A stretch of DNA of 64,000 nucleotides from Cordylochernes scorpioides (GCA_030710605.1 CP092870.1:58461057-58525056), one strand, 5' to 3'; numbered from the stretch's first letter, positions 1 to 53,224 are shown. Notes: generated by a model not told the origin, from the letters alone. Translations and numbers: made by a program.

Positions 1-3000
1 AGAGAGGTGCTACTGTATTGGTGATGGAAACTGTCTTTTATAGAGAGGTGTCCGCTAAAGGGAGGTTCTACTGTATTGGTGATGGAAACTGTCTTTTATA
101 GAGAGGTGTCCGCTTCCGCTAAAGGGAGGTTCTACTGTATTGGTGATGGAAACTGTCCTTTATAGAGAGGTGTCCGCTAAAGGGAGGTTCTACTGTATTG
201 GTGATGGAAAGTGTCCTTTATAGAGAGGTGTCCGCTAAAGGGAGGTTCTACTGTATTGGTGATGGAAACTGTCCTTTATAGAGAGGTGTCCGCTAAAGGG
301 AGGTTCTACTGTATTGGTGATGGAAAGTGTCCTTTATAGAGAGGTGTCCGCTAAAGGGAGGTGCTACTGTATTGGTGATGGAAACTGTCCTTTATAGAGA
401 GGTGTCCGCTAAAGGGAGGTGCTACTGTATTGGTGATGGAAACTGTCCTTTATAGAGAGGTGTCCGCTAAAGGGAGGTTCTACTGTATTGGTGATGGAAA
501 GTGTCCTTTATAGAGAGGTGTCCGCTAAAGGGAGGTTCTACTGTATTGGTGATGGAAACTGTCTTTTATAGAGAGGTGTCCGCTAAAGGGAGGTTCTACT
601 GTATTGGTGATGGAAACTGTCTTTTATAGAGAGGTGTCCGCTAAAGGGAGGTTCTACTGTATTGGTGATGGAAACTGTCTTTTATAGAGAGGTGTCCGCT
701 AAAGGGAGGTTCTACTGTATTGGTGATGGAAACTGTCCTTTATAGAGAGGTGTCCGCTAAAGGGAGGTTCTACTGTATTGGTGATGGAAAGTGTCCTTTA
801 TAGAGAGGTGTCCGCTAAAGGGAGGTTCTACTGTATTGGTGATGGAAACTGTCCTTTATAGAGAGGCGTCCGCTAAAGGGAGGTGCTACTGTATTGGTGA
901 TGGAAACTGTCCTTTATAGAGAGGCGTCCGCTAAAGGGAGGTGCTACTGTATTGGTGATGGAAACTGTCCTTTATAGAGAGGCGTCCGCTAAAGGGAGGT
1001 GCTACTGTATTGGTGATGGAAACTGTCCTTTATAGAGAGGCGTCCGCTAAAGGGAGGTGCTACTGTATTGGTGATGGAAACTGTCCTTTATAGAGAGGCG
1101 TCCGCTAAAGGGAGGTGCTACTGTATTGGTGATGGAAACTGTCCTTTATAGAGAGGTGTCCGCTAAAGGGAGGTTCTACTGTATTGGTGATGGAAAGTGT
1201 CCTTTATAGAGAGGTGTCCGCTAAAGGGAGGTGCTACTGTATTGGTGATGGAAACTGTCTTTTATAGAGAGGTGTCCGCTAAAGGGAGGTACTACTGTAT
1301 TGGTGATGGAAGCTGTCTTTTATAGAGAGGTGTCCGCTAAAGAGAGGTGCTACTGTATTGGTGATGGAAACTGTCCTTTATAGAGAGGTGTCCGCTAAAG
1401 GGAGGTGCTACTGTATTGGTGATGGAAACTGTCCTTTATACAGAGGTGTCCGCTAAAGGGAGGTTCTACTGTATTGGTGATGGAAACTGTCCTTTATAGA
1501 GAGGTGTCCGCTAAAGGGAGGTTCTACTGTATTGGTGATGGAAACTGTCTTTTATAGAGAGGTGTCCGCTAAAGGGAGGTTCTACTGTATTGGTGATGGA
1601 AACTGTCCTTTATAGAGAGGTGTCCGCTAAAGGGAGGTTCTACTGTATTGGTGATGGAAAGTGTCCTTTATAGAGAGGTGTCCGCTAAAGGGAGGTTCTA
1701 CTGTATTGGTGATGGAAACTGTCCTTTATAGAGAGGCGTCCGCTAAAGGGAGGTGCTACTGTATTGGTGATGGAAACTGTCTTTTATAGAGAGGTGTCCG
1801 CTAAAGGGAGGTTCTACTGTATTGGTGATGGAAACTGTACTTTATAGAGAGGTGTCCGCTAAAGGGAGGTGCTACTGTATTGGTGATGGAAACTGTCCTT
1901 TATAGAGAGGTGTCCGCTAAAGGGAGGTTATACTGTATTGGTGATGGGAAGTGTCCTTTATAGAGAGGTGTCCGCTAAAGGGAGGTTCTACTGTACTGGT
2001 GATGGAAACTGTCCTTTATAGAGAGGTGTCCGCTAAAGGGAGGTGCTACTGTATTGGTGATGGAAAGTGTCCTTTATAGAGAGGTGTCCGCTAAAGGGAG
2101 GTGCTACTGTATTGGTGATGGAAACTGTCCTTTATAGAGACGTGTCCGCTAAAGGGAGGTGCTACTGTATTGGTGATGGAAACTGTCTTTTATAGAGAGG
2201 TGTCCGCTAAAGGGAGGTTCTACTCTATTGGTGATGGAAACTGTCTTTTATAGAGAGGTGTCCGCTAAAGGGAGGTTCTACTGTATTGGTGATGGAAACT
2301 GTCTTTTATAGAGAGGTGTCCGCTAAAGGGAGGTGCTACTGTATTGGTGATGGAAACTGTCCTTTATAGAGAGGTGTCCGCTAAAGGGAGGTGCTACTGT
2401 ATTGGTGATGGAAACTGTCCTTTATAGAGAGGTGTCCGCTAAAGGGAGGTTATACTGTATTGGTGATGGGAAGTGTCCTTTATAGAGAGGTGTCCGCTAA
2501 AGGGAGGTTCTACTGTACTGGTGATGGAAACTGTCCTTTATAGAGAGGTGTCCGCTAAAGGGAGGTGCTACTGTATTGGTGATGGAAACTGTCCTTTATA
2601 GAGAGGTGTCCGCTAAAGGGAGGTTCTACTGTATTGGTGATGGAAAGTGTCCTTTATAGAGAGGTGTCCGCTAAAGGGAGGTTCTACTGTATTGGTGATG
2701 GAAACTGTCCTTTATAGAGAGGTGTCCGCTAAAGGGAGGTTCTACTGTATTGGTGATGGAAACTGTCCTTTATAGAGAGGTGTCCGCTAAAGGGAGGTTC
2801 TACTGTATTGGTGATGGAAAGTGTCCTTTATAGAGAGGTGTCCGCTAAAGGGAGGTTCTACTGTATTGGTGATGGAAACTGTCCTTTATAGAGAGGTGTC
2901 CGCTAAAGGGAGGTGCTACTGTATTGGTGATGGAAACTGTCCTTTATAGAGAGGCGTCCGCTAAAGGGAGGTGCTACTGTATTGGTGATGGAAACTGTCT

Positions 3001-6000
3001 TTTATAGAGAGGTGTCCGCTAAAGGGAGGTTCTACTGTATTGGTGATGGAAACTGTCCTTTATAGAGAGGTGTCCGCTAAAGGGAGGTGCTACTGTATTG
3101 GTGATGGAAACTGTCTTTTATAGAGAGGTGTCCGCTAAAGGGAGGTGCTACTGTATTGGTGATGGAAAGTGTCCTTTATAGAGAGGTGTCCGCTAAAGAG
3201 AGGTGCTACTGTATTGGTGATGGAAACTGTCTTTTATAGAGAGGTGTCCGCTAAAGGGAGGTTCTACTGTATTGGTGATGGAAACTGTCTTTTATAGAGA
3301 GGTGTCCGCTTCCGCTAAAGGGAGGTTCTACTGTATTGGTGATGGAAACTGTCCTTTATAGAGAGGTGTCCGCTAAAGGGAGGTTCTACTGTATTGGTGA
3401 TGGAAAGTGTCCTTTATAGAGAGGTGTCCGCTAAAGGGAGGTTCTACTGTATTGGTGATGGAAACTGTCCTTTATAGAGAGGTGTCCGCTAAAGGGAGGT
3501 TCTACTGTATTGGTGATGGAAAGTGTCCTTTATAGAGAGGTGTCCGCTAAAGGGAGGTGCTACTGTATTGGTGATGGAAACTGTCCTTTATAGAGAGGTG
3601 TCCGCTAAAGGGAGGTTCTACTGTATTGGTGATGGAAACTGTCCTTTATAGAGAGGTGTCCGCTAAAGGGAGGTTCTACTGTATTGGTGATGGAAACTGT
3701 CCTTTATAGAGAGGTGTCCGCTAAAGGGAGGTTCTACTGTATTGGTGATGGAAACTGTCCTTTATAGAGAGGTGTCCGCTAAAGGGAGGTGCTACTGTAT
3801 TGGTAATGGAAACTGTCCTTTATAGAGAGGTGTCCGCTAAAGAGAGGTGCTACTGTATTGGTGATGGAAACTGTCTTTTATAGAGAGGTGTCCGCTAAAG
3901 GGAGGTGCTACTGTATTGGTAATGGAAACTGTCCTTTATAGAGAGGTGTCCGCTAAAGAGAGGTGCTACTGTATTGGTGATGGAAACTGTCTTTTATAGA
4001 GAGGTGTCCGCTAAAGGGAGGTTCTACTGTATTGGTGATGGAAACTGTCTTTTATAGAGAGGTGTCCGCTAAAGGGAGGTGCTACTGTATTGGTGATGGA
4101 AAGTGTCCTTTATAGAGAGGTGTCCGCTAAAGAGAGGTGCTACTGTATTGGTGATGGAAACTGTCTTTTATAGAGAGGTGTCCGCTAAAGGGAGGTTCTA
4201 CTGTATTGGTGATGGAAATTGTCTTTTATAGAGAGGTGTCCGCTAAAGGGAGGTTCTACTGTATTGGTGATGGAAATTGTCTTTTATAGAGAGGTGTCCG
4301 CTTCCGCTAAAGGGAGGTTCTACTGTATTGGTGATGGAAACTGTCCTTTATAGAGAGGTGTCCGCTAAAGGGAGGTTCTACTGTATTGGTGATGGAAAGT
4401 GTCCTTTATAGAGAGGTGTCCGCTAAAGGGAGGTTCTACTGTATTGGTGATGGAAACTGTCCTTTATAGAGAGGTGTCCGCTAAAGGGAGGTTCTACTGT
4501 ATTGGTGATGGAAAGTGTCCTTTATAGAGAGGTGTCCGCTAAAGGGAGGTGCTACTGTATTGGTGATGGAAACTGTCCTTTATAGAGAGGTGTCCGCTAA
4601 AGGGAGGTTCTACTGTATTGGTGATGGAAACTGTCCTTTATAGAGAGGTGTCCGCTAAAGGGAGGTTCTACTGTATTGGTGATGGAAAGTGTCCTTTATA
4701 GAGAGGTGTCCGCTAAAGGGAGGTTCTACTGTATTGGTGATGGAAACTGTCTTTTATAGAGAGGTGTCCGCTAAAGGGAGGTTCTACTGTATTGGTGATG
4801 GAAACTGTCTTTTATAGAGAGGTGTCCGCTAAAGGGAGGTTCTACTGTATTGGTGATGGAAACTGTCTTTTATAGAGAGGTGTCCGCTAAAGGGAGGTTC
4901 TACTGTATTGGTGATGGAAACTGTCCTTTATAGAGAGGTGTCCGCTAAAGGGAGGTTCTACTGTATTGGTGATGGAAAGTGTCCTTTATAGAGAGGTGTC
5001 CGCTAAAGGGAGGTTCTACTGTATTGGTGATGGAAACTGTCCTTTATAGAGAGGTGTCCGCTAAAGGGAGGTACTACTGTATTGGTGATGGAAACTGTCC
5101 TTTATAGAGAGGTGTCCGCTAAAGGGAGGTGCTACTGTATTGGTGATGGAAACTGTCCTTTATACAGAGGTGTCCGCTAAAGGGAGGTTCTACTGTATTG
5201 GTGATGGAAACTGTCCTTTATAGAGAGGTGTCCGCTAAAGGGAGGTGCTACTGTATTGGTGATGGAAACTGTCTTTTATAGAGACGTGTCCGCTAAAGGG
5301 AGGTGCTACTGTATTGGTGATGGAAACTGTCCTTTATAGAGAGGTGTCAGCTAAAGGGAGGTGCTACTGTATTGGTGATGGAAACTGTCCTTTATAGAGA
5401 GGTGTCCGCTAAAGGGAGGTTCTACTGTATTGGTGATGGAAACTGTCCTTTATAGAGAGGTGTCCGCTAAAGGGAGGTGCTACTGTATTGGTGATGGAAA
5501 CTGTCCTTTATAGAGAGGTGTCCGCTAAAGAGAGGTGCTACTGTATTGGTGATGGAAACTGTCTTTTATAGAGAGGTGTCCGCTAAAGGGAGGTTCTACT
5601 GTATTGGTGATGGAAACTGTCTTTTATAGAGAGGTGTCCGCTTCCGCTAAAGGGAGGTTCTACTGTATTGGTGATGGAAACTGTCCTTTATAGAGAGGTG
5701 TCCGCTAAAGGGAGGTTCTACTGTATTGGTGATGGAAAGTGTCCTTTATAGAGAGGTGTCCGCTAAAGGGAGGTTCTACTGTATTGGTGATGGAAACTGT
5801 CCTTTATAGAGAGGTGTCCGCTAAAGGGAGGTTCTACTGTATTGGTGATGGAAAGTGTCCTTTATAGAGAGGTGTCCGCTAAAGGGAGGTGCTACTGTAT
5901 TGGTGATGGAAACTGTCCTTTATAGAGAGGTGTCCGCTAAAGGGAGGTGCTACTGTATTGGTGATGGAAACTGTCCTTTATAGAGAGGTGTCCGCTAAAG

Positions 6001-9000
6001 GGAGGTTCTACTGTATTGGTGATGGAAAGTGTCCTTTATAGAGAGGTGTCCGCTAAAGGGAGGTTCTACTGTATTGGTGATGGAAACTGTCTTTTATAGA
6101 GAGGTGTCCGCTAAAGGGAGGTTCTACTGTATTGGTGATGGAAACTGTCTTTTATAGAGAGGTGTCCGCTAAAGGGAGGTTCTACTGTATTGGTGATGGA
6201 AACTGTCCTTTATAGAGAGGTGTCCGCTAAAGGGAGGTTCTACTGTATTGGTGATGGAAAGTGTCCTTTATAGAGAGGTGTCCGCTAAAGGGAGGTTCTA
6301 CTGTATTGGTGATGGAAACTGTCCTTTATAGAGAGGCGTCCGCTAAAGGGAGGTGCTACTGTATTGGTGATGGAAACTGTCCTTTATAGAGAGGCGTCCG
6401 ATAAAGGGAGGTGCTACTGTATTGGTGATGGAAACTGTCCTTTATAGAGAGGCGTCCGCTAAAGGGAGGTGCTACTGTATTGGTGATGGAAACTGTCCTT
6501 TATAGAGAGGCGTCCGCTAAAGGGAGGTGCTACTGTATTGGTGATGGAAACTGTCCTTTATAGAGAGGCGTCCGCTAAAGGGAGGTGCTACTGTATTGGT
6601 GATGGAAACTGTCTTTTATAGAGAGGTGTCCGCTAAAGGGAGGTTCTACTGTATTGGTGATGGAAACTGTCCTTTATAGAGAGGTGTCCGCTAAAGGGAG
6701 GTGCTACTGTATTGGTGATGGAAACTGTCCTTTATACAGAGGTGTCCGCTAAAGGGAGGTTCTACTGTATTGGTGATGGAAACTGTCCTTTATAGAGAGG
6801 CGTCCGCTAAAGGGAGGTGCTACTGTATTGGTGATGGAAACTGTCCTTTATAGAGAGGCGTCCGCTAAAGGGAGGTGCTACTGTATTGGTGATGGAAACT
6901 GTCCTTTATAGAGAGGTGTCCGCTAAAGGGAGGTTCTACTGTATTGGTGATGGAAAGTGTCCTTTATAGAGAGGTGTCCGCTAAATGGAGGTGCTACTGT
7001 ATTGGTGATGGAAACTGTCCTTTATAGAGAGGCGTCCGCTAAAGGGAGGTTCTACTGTATTGGTGATGGAAACTGTCCTTTATAGAGAGGTGTCCGCTAA
7101 AGGGAGGTTCTACTGTATTGGTGATGGAAAGTGTCCTTTATAGAGAGGTGTCCGCTAAAGGGAGGTGCTACTGTATTGGTGATGGAAACTGTCCTTTATA
7201 GAGAGGTGTCCGCTAAAGGGAGGTGCTACTGTATTGGTGATGGAAACTGTCCTTTATAGAGAGGTGTCCGCTAAAGGGAGGTGCTACTGTATTGGTGATG
7301 GAAACTGTCCTTTATAGAGAGGTGTCCGCTAAAGGGAGGTTCTACTGTATTGGTGATGGAAACTGTCCTTTATAGAGAGGTGTCCGCTAAAGGGAGGTGC
7401 TACTGTATTGGTGATGGAAACTGTCTTTTATAGAGAGGTGTCCGCTAAAGGGAGGTGCTACTGTATTGGTGATGGAAACTGTCTTTTATAGAGAGGTGTC
7501 CGCTAAAGGGAGGTTCTACTGTATTGGTGATGGAAACTGTCTTTTATAGAGAGGTGTCCGCTAAAGGGAGGTGCTACTGTATTGGTGATGGAAACTCTCT
7601 TTTATAGAGAGGTGTCCGCTAAAGGGAGGTTCTACTGTATTGGTGATGGAAACTGTCTTTTATAGAGAGGTGTCCGCTAAAGGGAGGTGCTACTGTATTG
7701 GTGATGGAAACTGTCCTTTATAGAGAGGTGTCCGCTAAAGAGAGGTTCTACTGTATTGGTGATGGAAACTGTCCTTTATAGAGAGGTGTCCGCTAAAGGG
7801 AGGTTCTACTGTATTGGTGATGGAAACTGTCCTTTATAGAGAGGTGTCCGCTAAAGGGAGGTTCTACTGTATTGGTGATGGAAACTGTCCTTTATAGAGA
7901 GGTGTCCGCTAAAGGGAGGTGCTACTGTATTGGTGATGGAAACTGTCTTTTATAGAGAGGTGTCCGCTAAAGGGAGGTACTACTGTATTGGTGATGGAAG
8001 CTGTCTTTTATAGAGAGGTGTCCGCTAAAGAGAGGTGCTACTGTATTGGTGATGGAAACTGTCCTTTATAGAGAGGCGTCCGCTAAAGGGAGGTGCTACT
8101 GTATTGGTGATGGAAACTGTCCTTTATACAGAGGTGTCCGCTAAAGGGAGGTTCTACTGTATTGGTGATGGAAACTGTCCTTTATAGAGAGGCGTCCGCT
8201 AAAGGGAGGTGCTACTGTATTGGTGATGGAAACTGTCCTTTATAGAGAGGCGTCCGCTAAAGGGAGGTGCTACTGTATTGGTGATGGAAACTGTCCTTTA
8301 TAGAGAGGTGTCCGCTAAAGGGAGGTTCTACTGTATTGGTGATGGAAAGTGTCCTTTATAGAGAGGTGTCCGCTAAATGGAGGTGCTACTGTATTGGTGA
8401 TGGAAACTGTCCTTTATAGAGAGGCGTCCGCTAAAGGGAGGTTCTACTGTATTGGTGATGGAAACTGTCCTTTATAGAGAGGTGTCCGCTAAAGGGAGGT
8501 TCTACTGTATTGGTGATGGAAAGTGTCCTTTATAGAGAGGTGTCCGCTAAAGGGAGGTGCTACTGTATTGGTGATGGAAACTGTCCTTTATAGAGAGGTG
8601 TCCGCTAAAGGGAGGTGCTACTGTATTGGTGATGGAAACTGTCCTTTATAGAGAGGTGTCCGCTAAAGGGAGGTGCTACTGTATTGGTGATGGAAACTGT
8701 CCTTTATAGAGAGGTGTCCGCTAAAGGGAGGTTCTACTGTATTGGTGATGGAAACTGTCCTTTATAGAGAGGTGTCCGCTAAAGGGAGGTGCTACTGTAT
8801 TGGTGATGGAAACTGTCTTTTATAGAGAGGTGTCCGCTAAAGGGAGGTTCTACTGTATTGGTGATGGAAACTGTCTTTTATAGAGAGGTGTCCGCTAAAG
8901 GGAGGTTCTACTGTATTGGTGATGGAAACTGTCTTTTATAGAGAGGTGTCCGCTAAAGGGAGGTGCTACTGTATTGGTGATGGAAACTCTCTTTTATAGA

Positions 9001-12000
9001 GAGGTGTCCGCTAAAGGGAGGTTCTACTGTATTGGTGATGGAAACTGTCTTTTATAGAGAGGTGTCCGCTAAAGGGAGGTGCTACTGTATTGGTGATGGA
9101 AACTCTCTTTTATAGAGAGGTGTCCGCTAAAGGGAGGTTCTACTGTATTGGTGATGGAAAGTGTCCTTTATAGAGAGGTGTCCGCTAAAGAGAGGTGCTA
9201 CTGTATTGGTGATGGAAACTGTCCTTTATAGAGAGGTGTCCGCTAAAGAGAGGTGCTACTGTATTGGTGATGGAAACTGTCTTTTATAGAGAGGTGTCCG
9301 CTAAAGGGAGGTGCTACTGTATTGGTGATGGAAACTGTCTTTTATAGAGAGGTGTCCGCTAAAGGGAGGTTCTACTGTATTGGTGATGGAAACTGTCCTT
9401 TATAGAGAGGTGTCCGCTAAAGGGAGGTTCTACTGTATTGGTGATGGAAACTGTCCTTTATAGAGAGGTGTCCGCTAAAGGGAGGTTCTACTGTATTGGT
9501 GATGGAAAGTGTCCTTTATAGAGAGGTGTCCGCTAAAGGGAGGTTCTACTGTATTGGTGATGGAAAGTGTCCTTTATAGAGAGGTGTCCGCTAAAGGGAG
9601 GTGCTACTGTATTGGTGATGGAAACTGTCCTTTATAGAGAGGTGTCCGCTAAAGGGAGGTTCTACTGTATTGGTGATGGAAACTGTCCTTTATAGAGAGG
9701 TGTCCGCTAAAGGGAGGTTCTACTGTATTGGTGATGGAAACTGTCTTTTATAGAGAGGTGTCCGCTAAAGGGAGGTTCTACTGTATTGGTGATGGAAAGT
9801 GTCCTTTATAGAGAGGTGTCCGCTAAAGGGAGGTTCTACTGTATTGGTGATGGAAAGTGTCCTTTATAGAGAGGTGTCCGCTAAAGGGAGGTTCTACTGT
9901 ATTGGTGATGGAAACTGTCCTTTATAGAGAGGTGTCCGCTAAAGGGAGGTTCTACTGTATTGGTGATGGAAACTGTCCTTTATAGAGAGGTGTCCGCTAA
10001 AGGGAGGTGCTACTGTATTGGTGATGGAAACTGTCCTTTATAGAGAGGCGTCCGCTAAAGGGAGGTGCTACTGTATTGGTGATGGAAACTGTCCTTTATA
10101 GAGAGGCGTCCGCTAAAGGGAGGTGCTACTGTATTGGTGATGGAAACTGTCTTTTATAGAGAGGCGTCCGCTAAAGGGAGGTGCTACTGTATTGGTGATG
10201 GAAACTGTCTTTTATAGAGAGGCGTCCGCTAAAGGGAGGTTCTACTGTATTGGTGATGGAAACTGTCCTTTATAGAGAGGTGTCCGCTAAAGGGTGGTTC
10301 TACTGTATTGGTGATGGAAACTGTCCTTTATAGAGAGGTGTCCGCTAAAGGGTGGTTCTACTGTATTGGTGATGGAAACTGTCCTTTATAGAGAGGTGTC
10401 CGCTAAAGGGAGGTGCTACTGTATTGGTGATGGAAACTGTCCTTTATAGAGAGGTGTCCGCTAAAGGGAGGTGCTACTGTATTGGTGATGGAAACTGTCT
10501 TTTATAGAGAGGTGTCCGCTAAAGGGAGGTGCTACTGTATTGGTGATGGAAACTGTCTTTTATAGAGAGGTGTCCGCTAAAGAGAGGTGCTACTGTATTG
10601 GTGATGGAAACTGTCCTTTATAGAGAGGTGTCCGCTAAAGGGAGGTGCTACTGTATTGGTGATGGAAACTGTCCTTTATAGAGAGGTGTCCGCTAAAGGG
10701 AGGTGCTACTGTATTGGTGATGGAAAGTGTCCTTTATAGAGAGGTGTCCGCTAAAGGGAGGTTCTACTGTATTGGTGATGGAAAGTGTCCTTTATAGAGA
10801 GGTGTCCGCTAAAGGGAGGTGCTACTGTATTGGTGATGGAAACTGTCTTTTATAGAGAGGTGTCCGCTAAAGAGAGGTGCTACTGTATTGGTGATGGAAA
10901 CTGTCCTTTATAGAGAGGTGTCCGCTAAAGGGAGGTGCTACTGTATTGGTGATGGAAACTGTCTTTTATAGAGAGGTGTCCGCTAAAGGGAGGTTCTACT
11001 GTATTGGTGATGGAAACTGTCTTTTATAGAGAGGTGTCCGCTAAAGGGAGGTTCTACTGTATTGGTGATGGAAACTGTCTTTTATAGAGAGGTGTCCGCT
11101 AAAGGGAGGTGCTACTGTATTGGTGATGGAAACTCTCTTTTATAGAGAGGTGTCCGCTAAAGGGAGGTTCTACTGTATTGGTGATAGGTAGTGTCCTTTA
11201 TAGAGAGGTGTCCGCTAAAGAGAGGTGCTACTGTATTGGTGATGGAAAGTGTCCTTTATAGAGAGGTGTCCGCTAAAGAGAGGTGCTACTGTATTGGTGA
11301 TGGAAACTGTCTTTTATAGAGAGGTGTCCGCTAAAGGGAGGTTCTACTGTATTGGTGATGGAAACTGTCCTTTATAGAGAGGTGTCCGCTAAAGGGAGGT
11401 GCTACTGTATTGGTGATGGAAAGTGTCCTTTATAGAGAGGTGTCCGCTAAAGGGAGGTTCTACTGTATTGGTGATGGAAAGTGTCCTTTATAGAGAGGTG
11501 TCCGCTAAAGGGAGGTTCTACTGTATTGGTGATGGAAACTGTCTTTTATAGAGAGGTGTCCGCTAAAGGGAGGTGCTACTGTATTGGTGATGGAAACTGT
11601 CCTTTATAGAGAGGTGTCCGCTAAAGGGAGGTGCTACTGTATTGGTGATGGAAAGTGTCCTTTATAGAGAGGTGTCCGCTAAAGAGAGGTGCTACTGTAT
11701 TGGTGATGGAAACTGTCCTTTATAGAGAGGTGTCCGCTAAAGGGAGGTGCTACTGTATTGGTGATGGAAAGTGTCCTTTATAGAGAGGTGTCCGCTAAAG
11801 GGAGGTTCTACTGTATTGGTGATGGAAAGTGTCCTTTATAGAGAGGTGTCCGCTAAAGGGAGGTTCTACTGTATTGGTGATGGAAACTCTCTTTTATAGA
11901 GAGGTGTCCGCTAAAGGGAGGTGCTACTGTATTGGTGATGGAAACTGTCCTTTATAGAGAGGTGTCCGCTAAAGGGAGGTGCTACTGTATTGGTGATGGA

Positions 12001-12279
12001 AACTGTCTTTTATAGAGAGGTGTCCGCTAAAGGGAGGTGCTACTGTATTGGTGATGGAAAGTGTCCTTTATAGAGAGGTGTCCGCTAAAGGGAGGTTCTA
12101 CTGTATTGGTGATGGAAAGTGTCCTTTATAGAGAGGTGTCCGCTAAAGAGAGGTGCTACTGTATTGGTGATGGAAACTGTCTTTTATAGAGAGGTGTCCT
12201 CTAAAGGGAGGTTCTACTGTATTGGTGATGGAAACTGTCCTTTATAGAGAGGTGTCCTCTAAAGGGAGGTTCTACTGTA
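1..12279. repeat. 58-bp tandem satellite (about 210 copies), left end outside the window
   Basis: The whole stretch is head-to-tail copies of a 58-bp unit starting TACTGTATTGGTGATGGAAA and ending in GGGAGGTTC or GGGAGGTGC. Variants mix at a few positions (AACTGTCC/AAGTGTCC/AACTGTCT, GGTGTCC/GGCGTCC, GGGAGG/AGAGAGG). A 6-bp insertion (TCCGCT doubled) recurs near 110, 3308, 4300 and 5640, and a rare variant pair (GGTACTACTG followed by GGAAGCTGT) recurs at about 1288 and 7976. The distance between that pair equals 115 units plus the three intervening 6-bp insertions, so blocks of many units have been copied. Read on the minus strand each unit begins TACAGTAGAACCTCC, the same end as the MITEs elsewhere in the window. 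No long ORF survives because 58 is not a multiple of 3. The last units change GTCCGCT to GTCCTCT before the array stops. Confidence 0.97.
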
Positions 12280-12372
12280 CTACATTTAACACTACAACAA
12301 TGTGTTTGGATGTGTATGTATGAGAAGTGTGGTATGTATGAGTGCAGTGGTAACTTGGAGGTTTGTATGCAG

Positions 12373-51810
<39,438 letters not shown>

Positions 51811-51954
51811 TTTTGTTTACTTCTTGAGGGGTTTATACCTCCCACTTTGCCATCTGTGTGTGCTTGGACATTTCTATTCCTATATATCCTTCTGACTAAC
51901 ACAATTATAGACTATATTATGAAGCATAGCACACCATCTGTTATGAATATTCAA

Positions 51955-52525
51955 AACTATTATAGACGGATTCTTTTGAAAAAAATTAAACAATTTCTAC
52001 TGACCTTACTGCAATGGAAAAAATTAAAGGGAGGGCCTGGCTCATCATTGGTGAACCATCCCAGTTATATATTTATATATATTTATTTATATATATTTGA
52101 ATATTTAATCAAAAGAAATAAACACAAAAATATCAAATTAAATGAATGCAATAAAGAAGAAAATAATGCAAATTATATATATTCAAAACAACTATATGAT
52201 GATAACAACTTGAGAATTACAGAAGCAAAAAAAATGTTCACAGATATTTCACGCTGATATATTACAATAATTATATGTAATTCTGCTGTCCTCAAAGCTT
52301 ATGTCCATAGTTCATCTAAAATACCCATTCCAAGAGTCTAGCAACAGTATCACTATGAAAGGAAGTTCCAAAAATGCAATATAACAACGGTATGGTAGAT
52401 TAAACTGGCGAAACCGCTGGGAGGGTTCACCACTGATGAGCCAGGCCCTCCCTTTAATTTTCCATTGCAGTAAGGGCAGTTGAAATTGTTTAATTTTAAA
52501 AAGAACCATACGCGTCTATTATAGC
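51955..52525. mobile_element. MITE, about 570 bp, with inverted ends
   Basis: Left AAAACTATTATAGACGGATT, CTGACCTTACTGCAATGG, GGCCTGGCTCATCATTGGTG; right CACTGATGAGCCAGGCCCTC, CCATTGCAGTAAGGGCAG, CGCGTCTATTATAGCT. The AT-rich middle (52060-52260) is specific to this copy. Confidence 0.82.
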
Positions 52526-52656
52526 TACAGGAAAATACGATCTAATCCAAATAAGTTAATAGTGTGTGACATTTCAACCTTGTTACCATCATCAAACAAA
52601 AGAATAAATGAGTTCATTCAGTACTTTTTTTTGATGATGGTAACAACACTTACCTG

Positions 52657-52870
52657 AGGTAATAAGAACAAATCCAAATAAATAAATAGTGTGTGATGTT
52701 TCAGCGTTGTTATCATCTTCAGACAAAAGTACTGAATGAGAAATTTTACCACAGCATGTTTTAAATAGTAAAACTTTCTTATTCAGTACTTTTTGTCTGA
52801 AGATGGTAACAATGCTGAAACGTCACACACTATTTATTTATTTGGATTTGGTCTTATTACCTTGTGTTTA
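52657..52870. repeat. Penelope-type terminal palindrome
   Basis: AGTGTGTGATGTTTCAGCGT mirrored by TGCTGAAACGTCACACACT; centre near 52765 with TTTACCACAGCATG. Confidence 0.8.
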
Positions 52871-52956
52871 TAATCTATAATACATATTGTGCCGTAACAC
52901 TGTTACCTGAAATGTCACATACTATTAATTTATTTGGATTAGGTGCCTTATTTGTA

Positions 52957-53126
52957 TATACAGTAGAACCTACCTGTAAAGGACAACACCTAATTGCAGA
53001 GCCAAAGTGTTCTTTAGAGAGAGATGTCCTCTTACCAAAGAGTTACTAAATAATAAAAATGGTCCTTTTTCAAATGAAAACTGTTCTTTGTAGAGAGGTG
53101 TCTTCTAAAGGGAGGTTCTACTGTAT
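52957..53126. mobile_element. Short complete MITE, likely parent of several arrays
   Basis: About 170 bp bounded by TACAGTAGAACCTACC and GGGAGGTTCTACTGTA, inverted ends with TA at both tips as in Tc1/mariner-pogo elements. From left to right it contains GTAAAGGACAACACCTAATT (72-bp array unit), TACTAAATAATAAAAATGG and CAAATGAAAACTGTTC (74-bp unit), and TTTGTAGAGAGGTGTC plus GGGAGGTTCTACTG (58/60-bp units). It has no ORF, so it would need an outside transposase. Confidence 0.8.
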
Positions 53127-53224
53127 ATCCTTCTATTACATTCAGACAATGTTTGAAGCTAATATTCAATGTGATCCCATTTCTCATTGTTTTGAAAATA
53201 GAGCAATCCATAAATAAATCTTTA

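Noticed and set aside
1-12279. Possible CRISPR array
   Set aside because: The regular 58-bp spacing has no unique spacers; the entire unit is repeated. The surroundings are eukaryotic.
51847-52257. 136-codon plus-strand frame
   Set aside because: Crosses the boundary of the MITE at 51955 and consists mostly of AT-rich sequence (Ile/Asn/Lys/Tyr); not conserved in the sister MITE at 56262.
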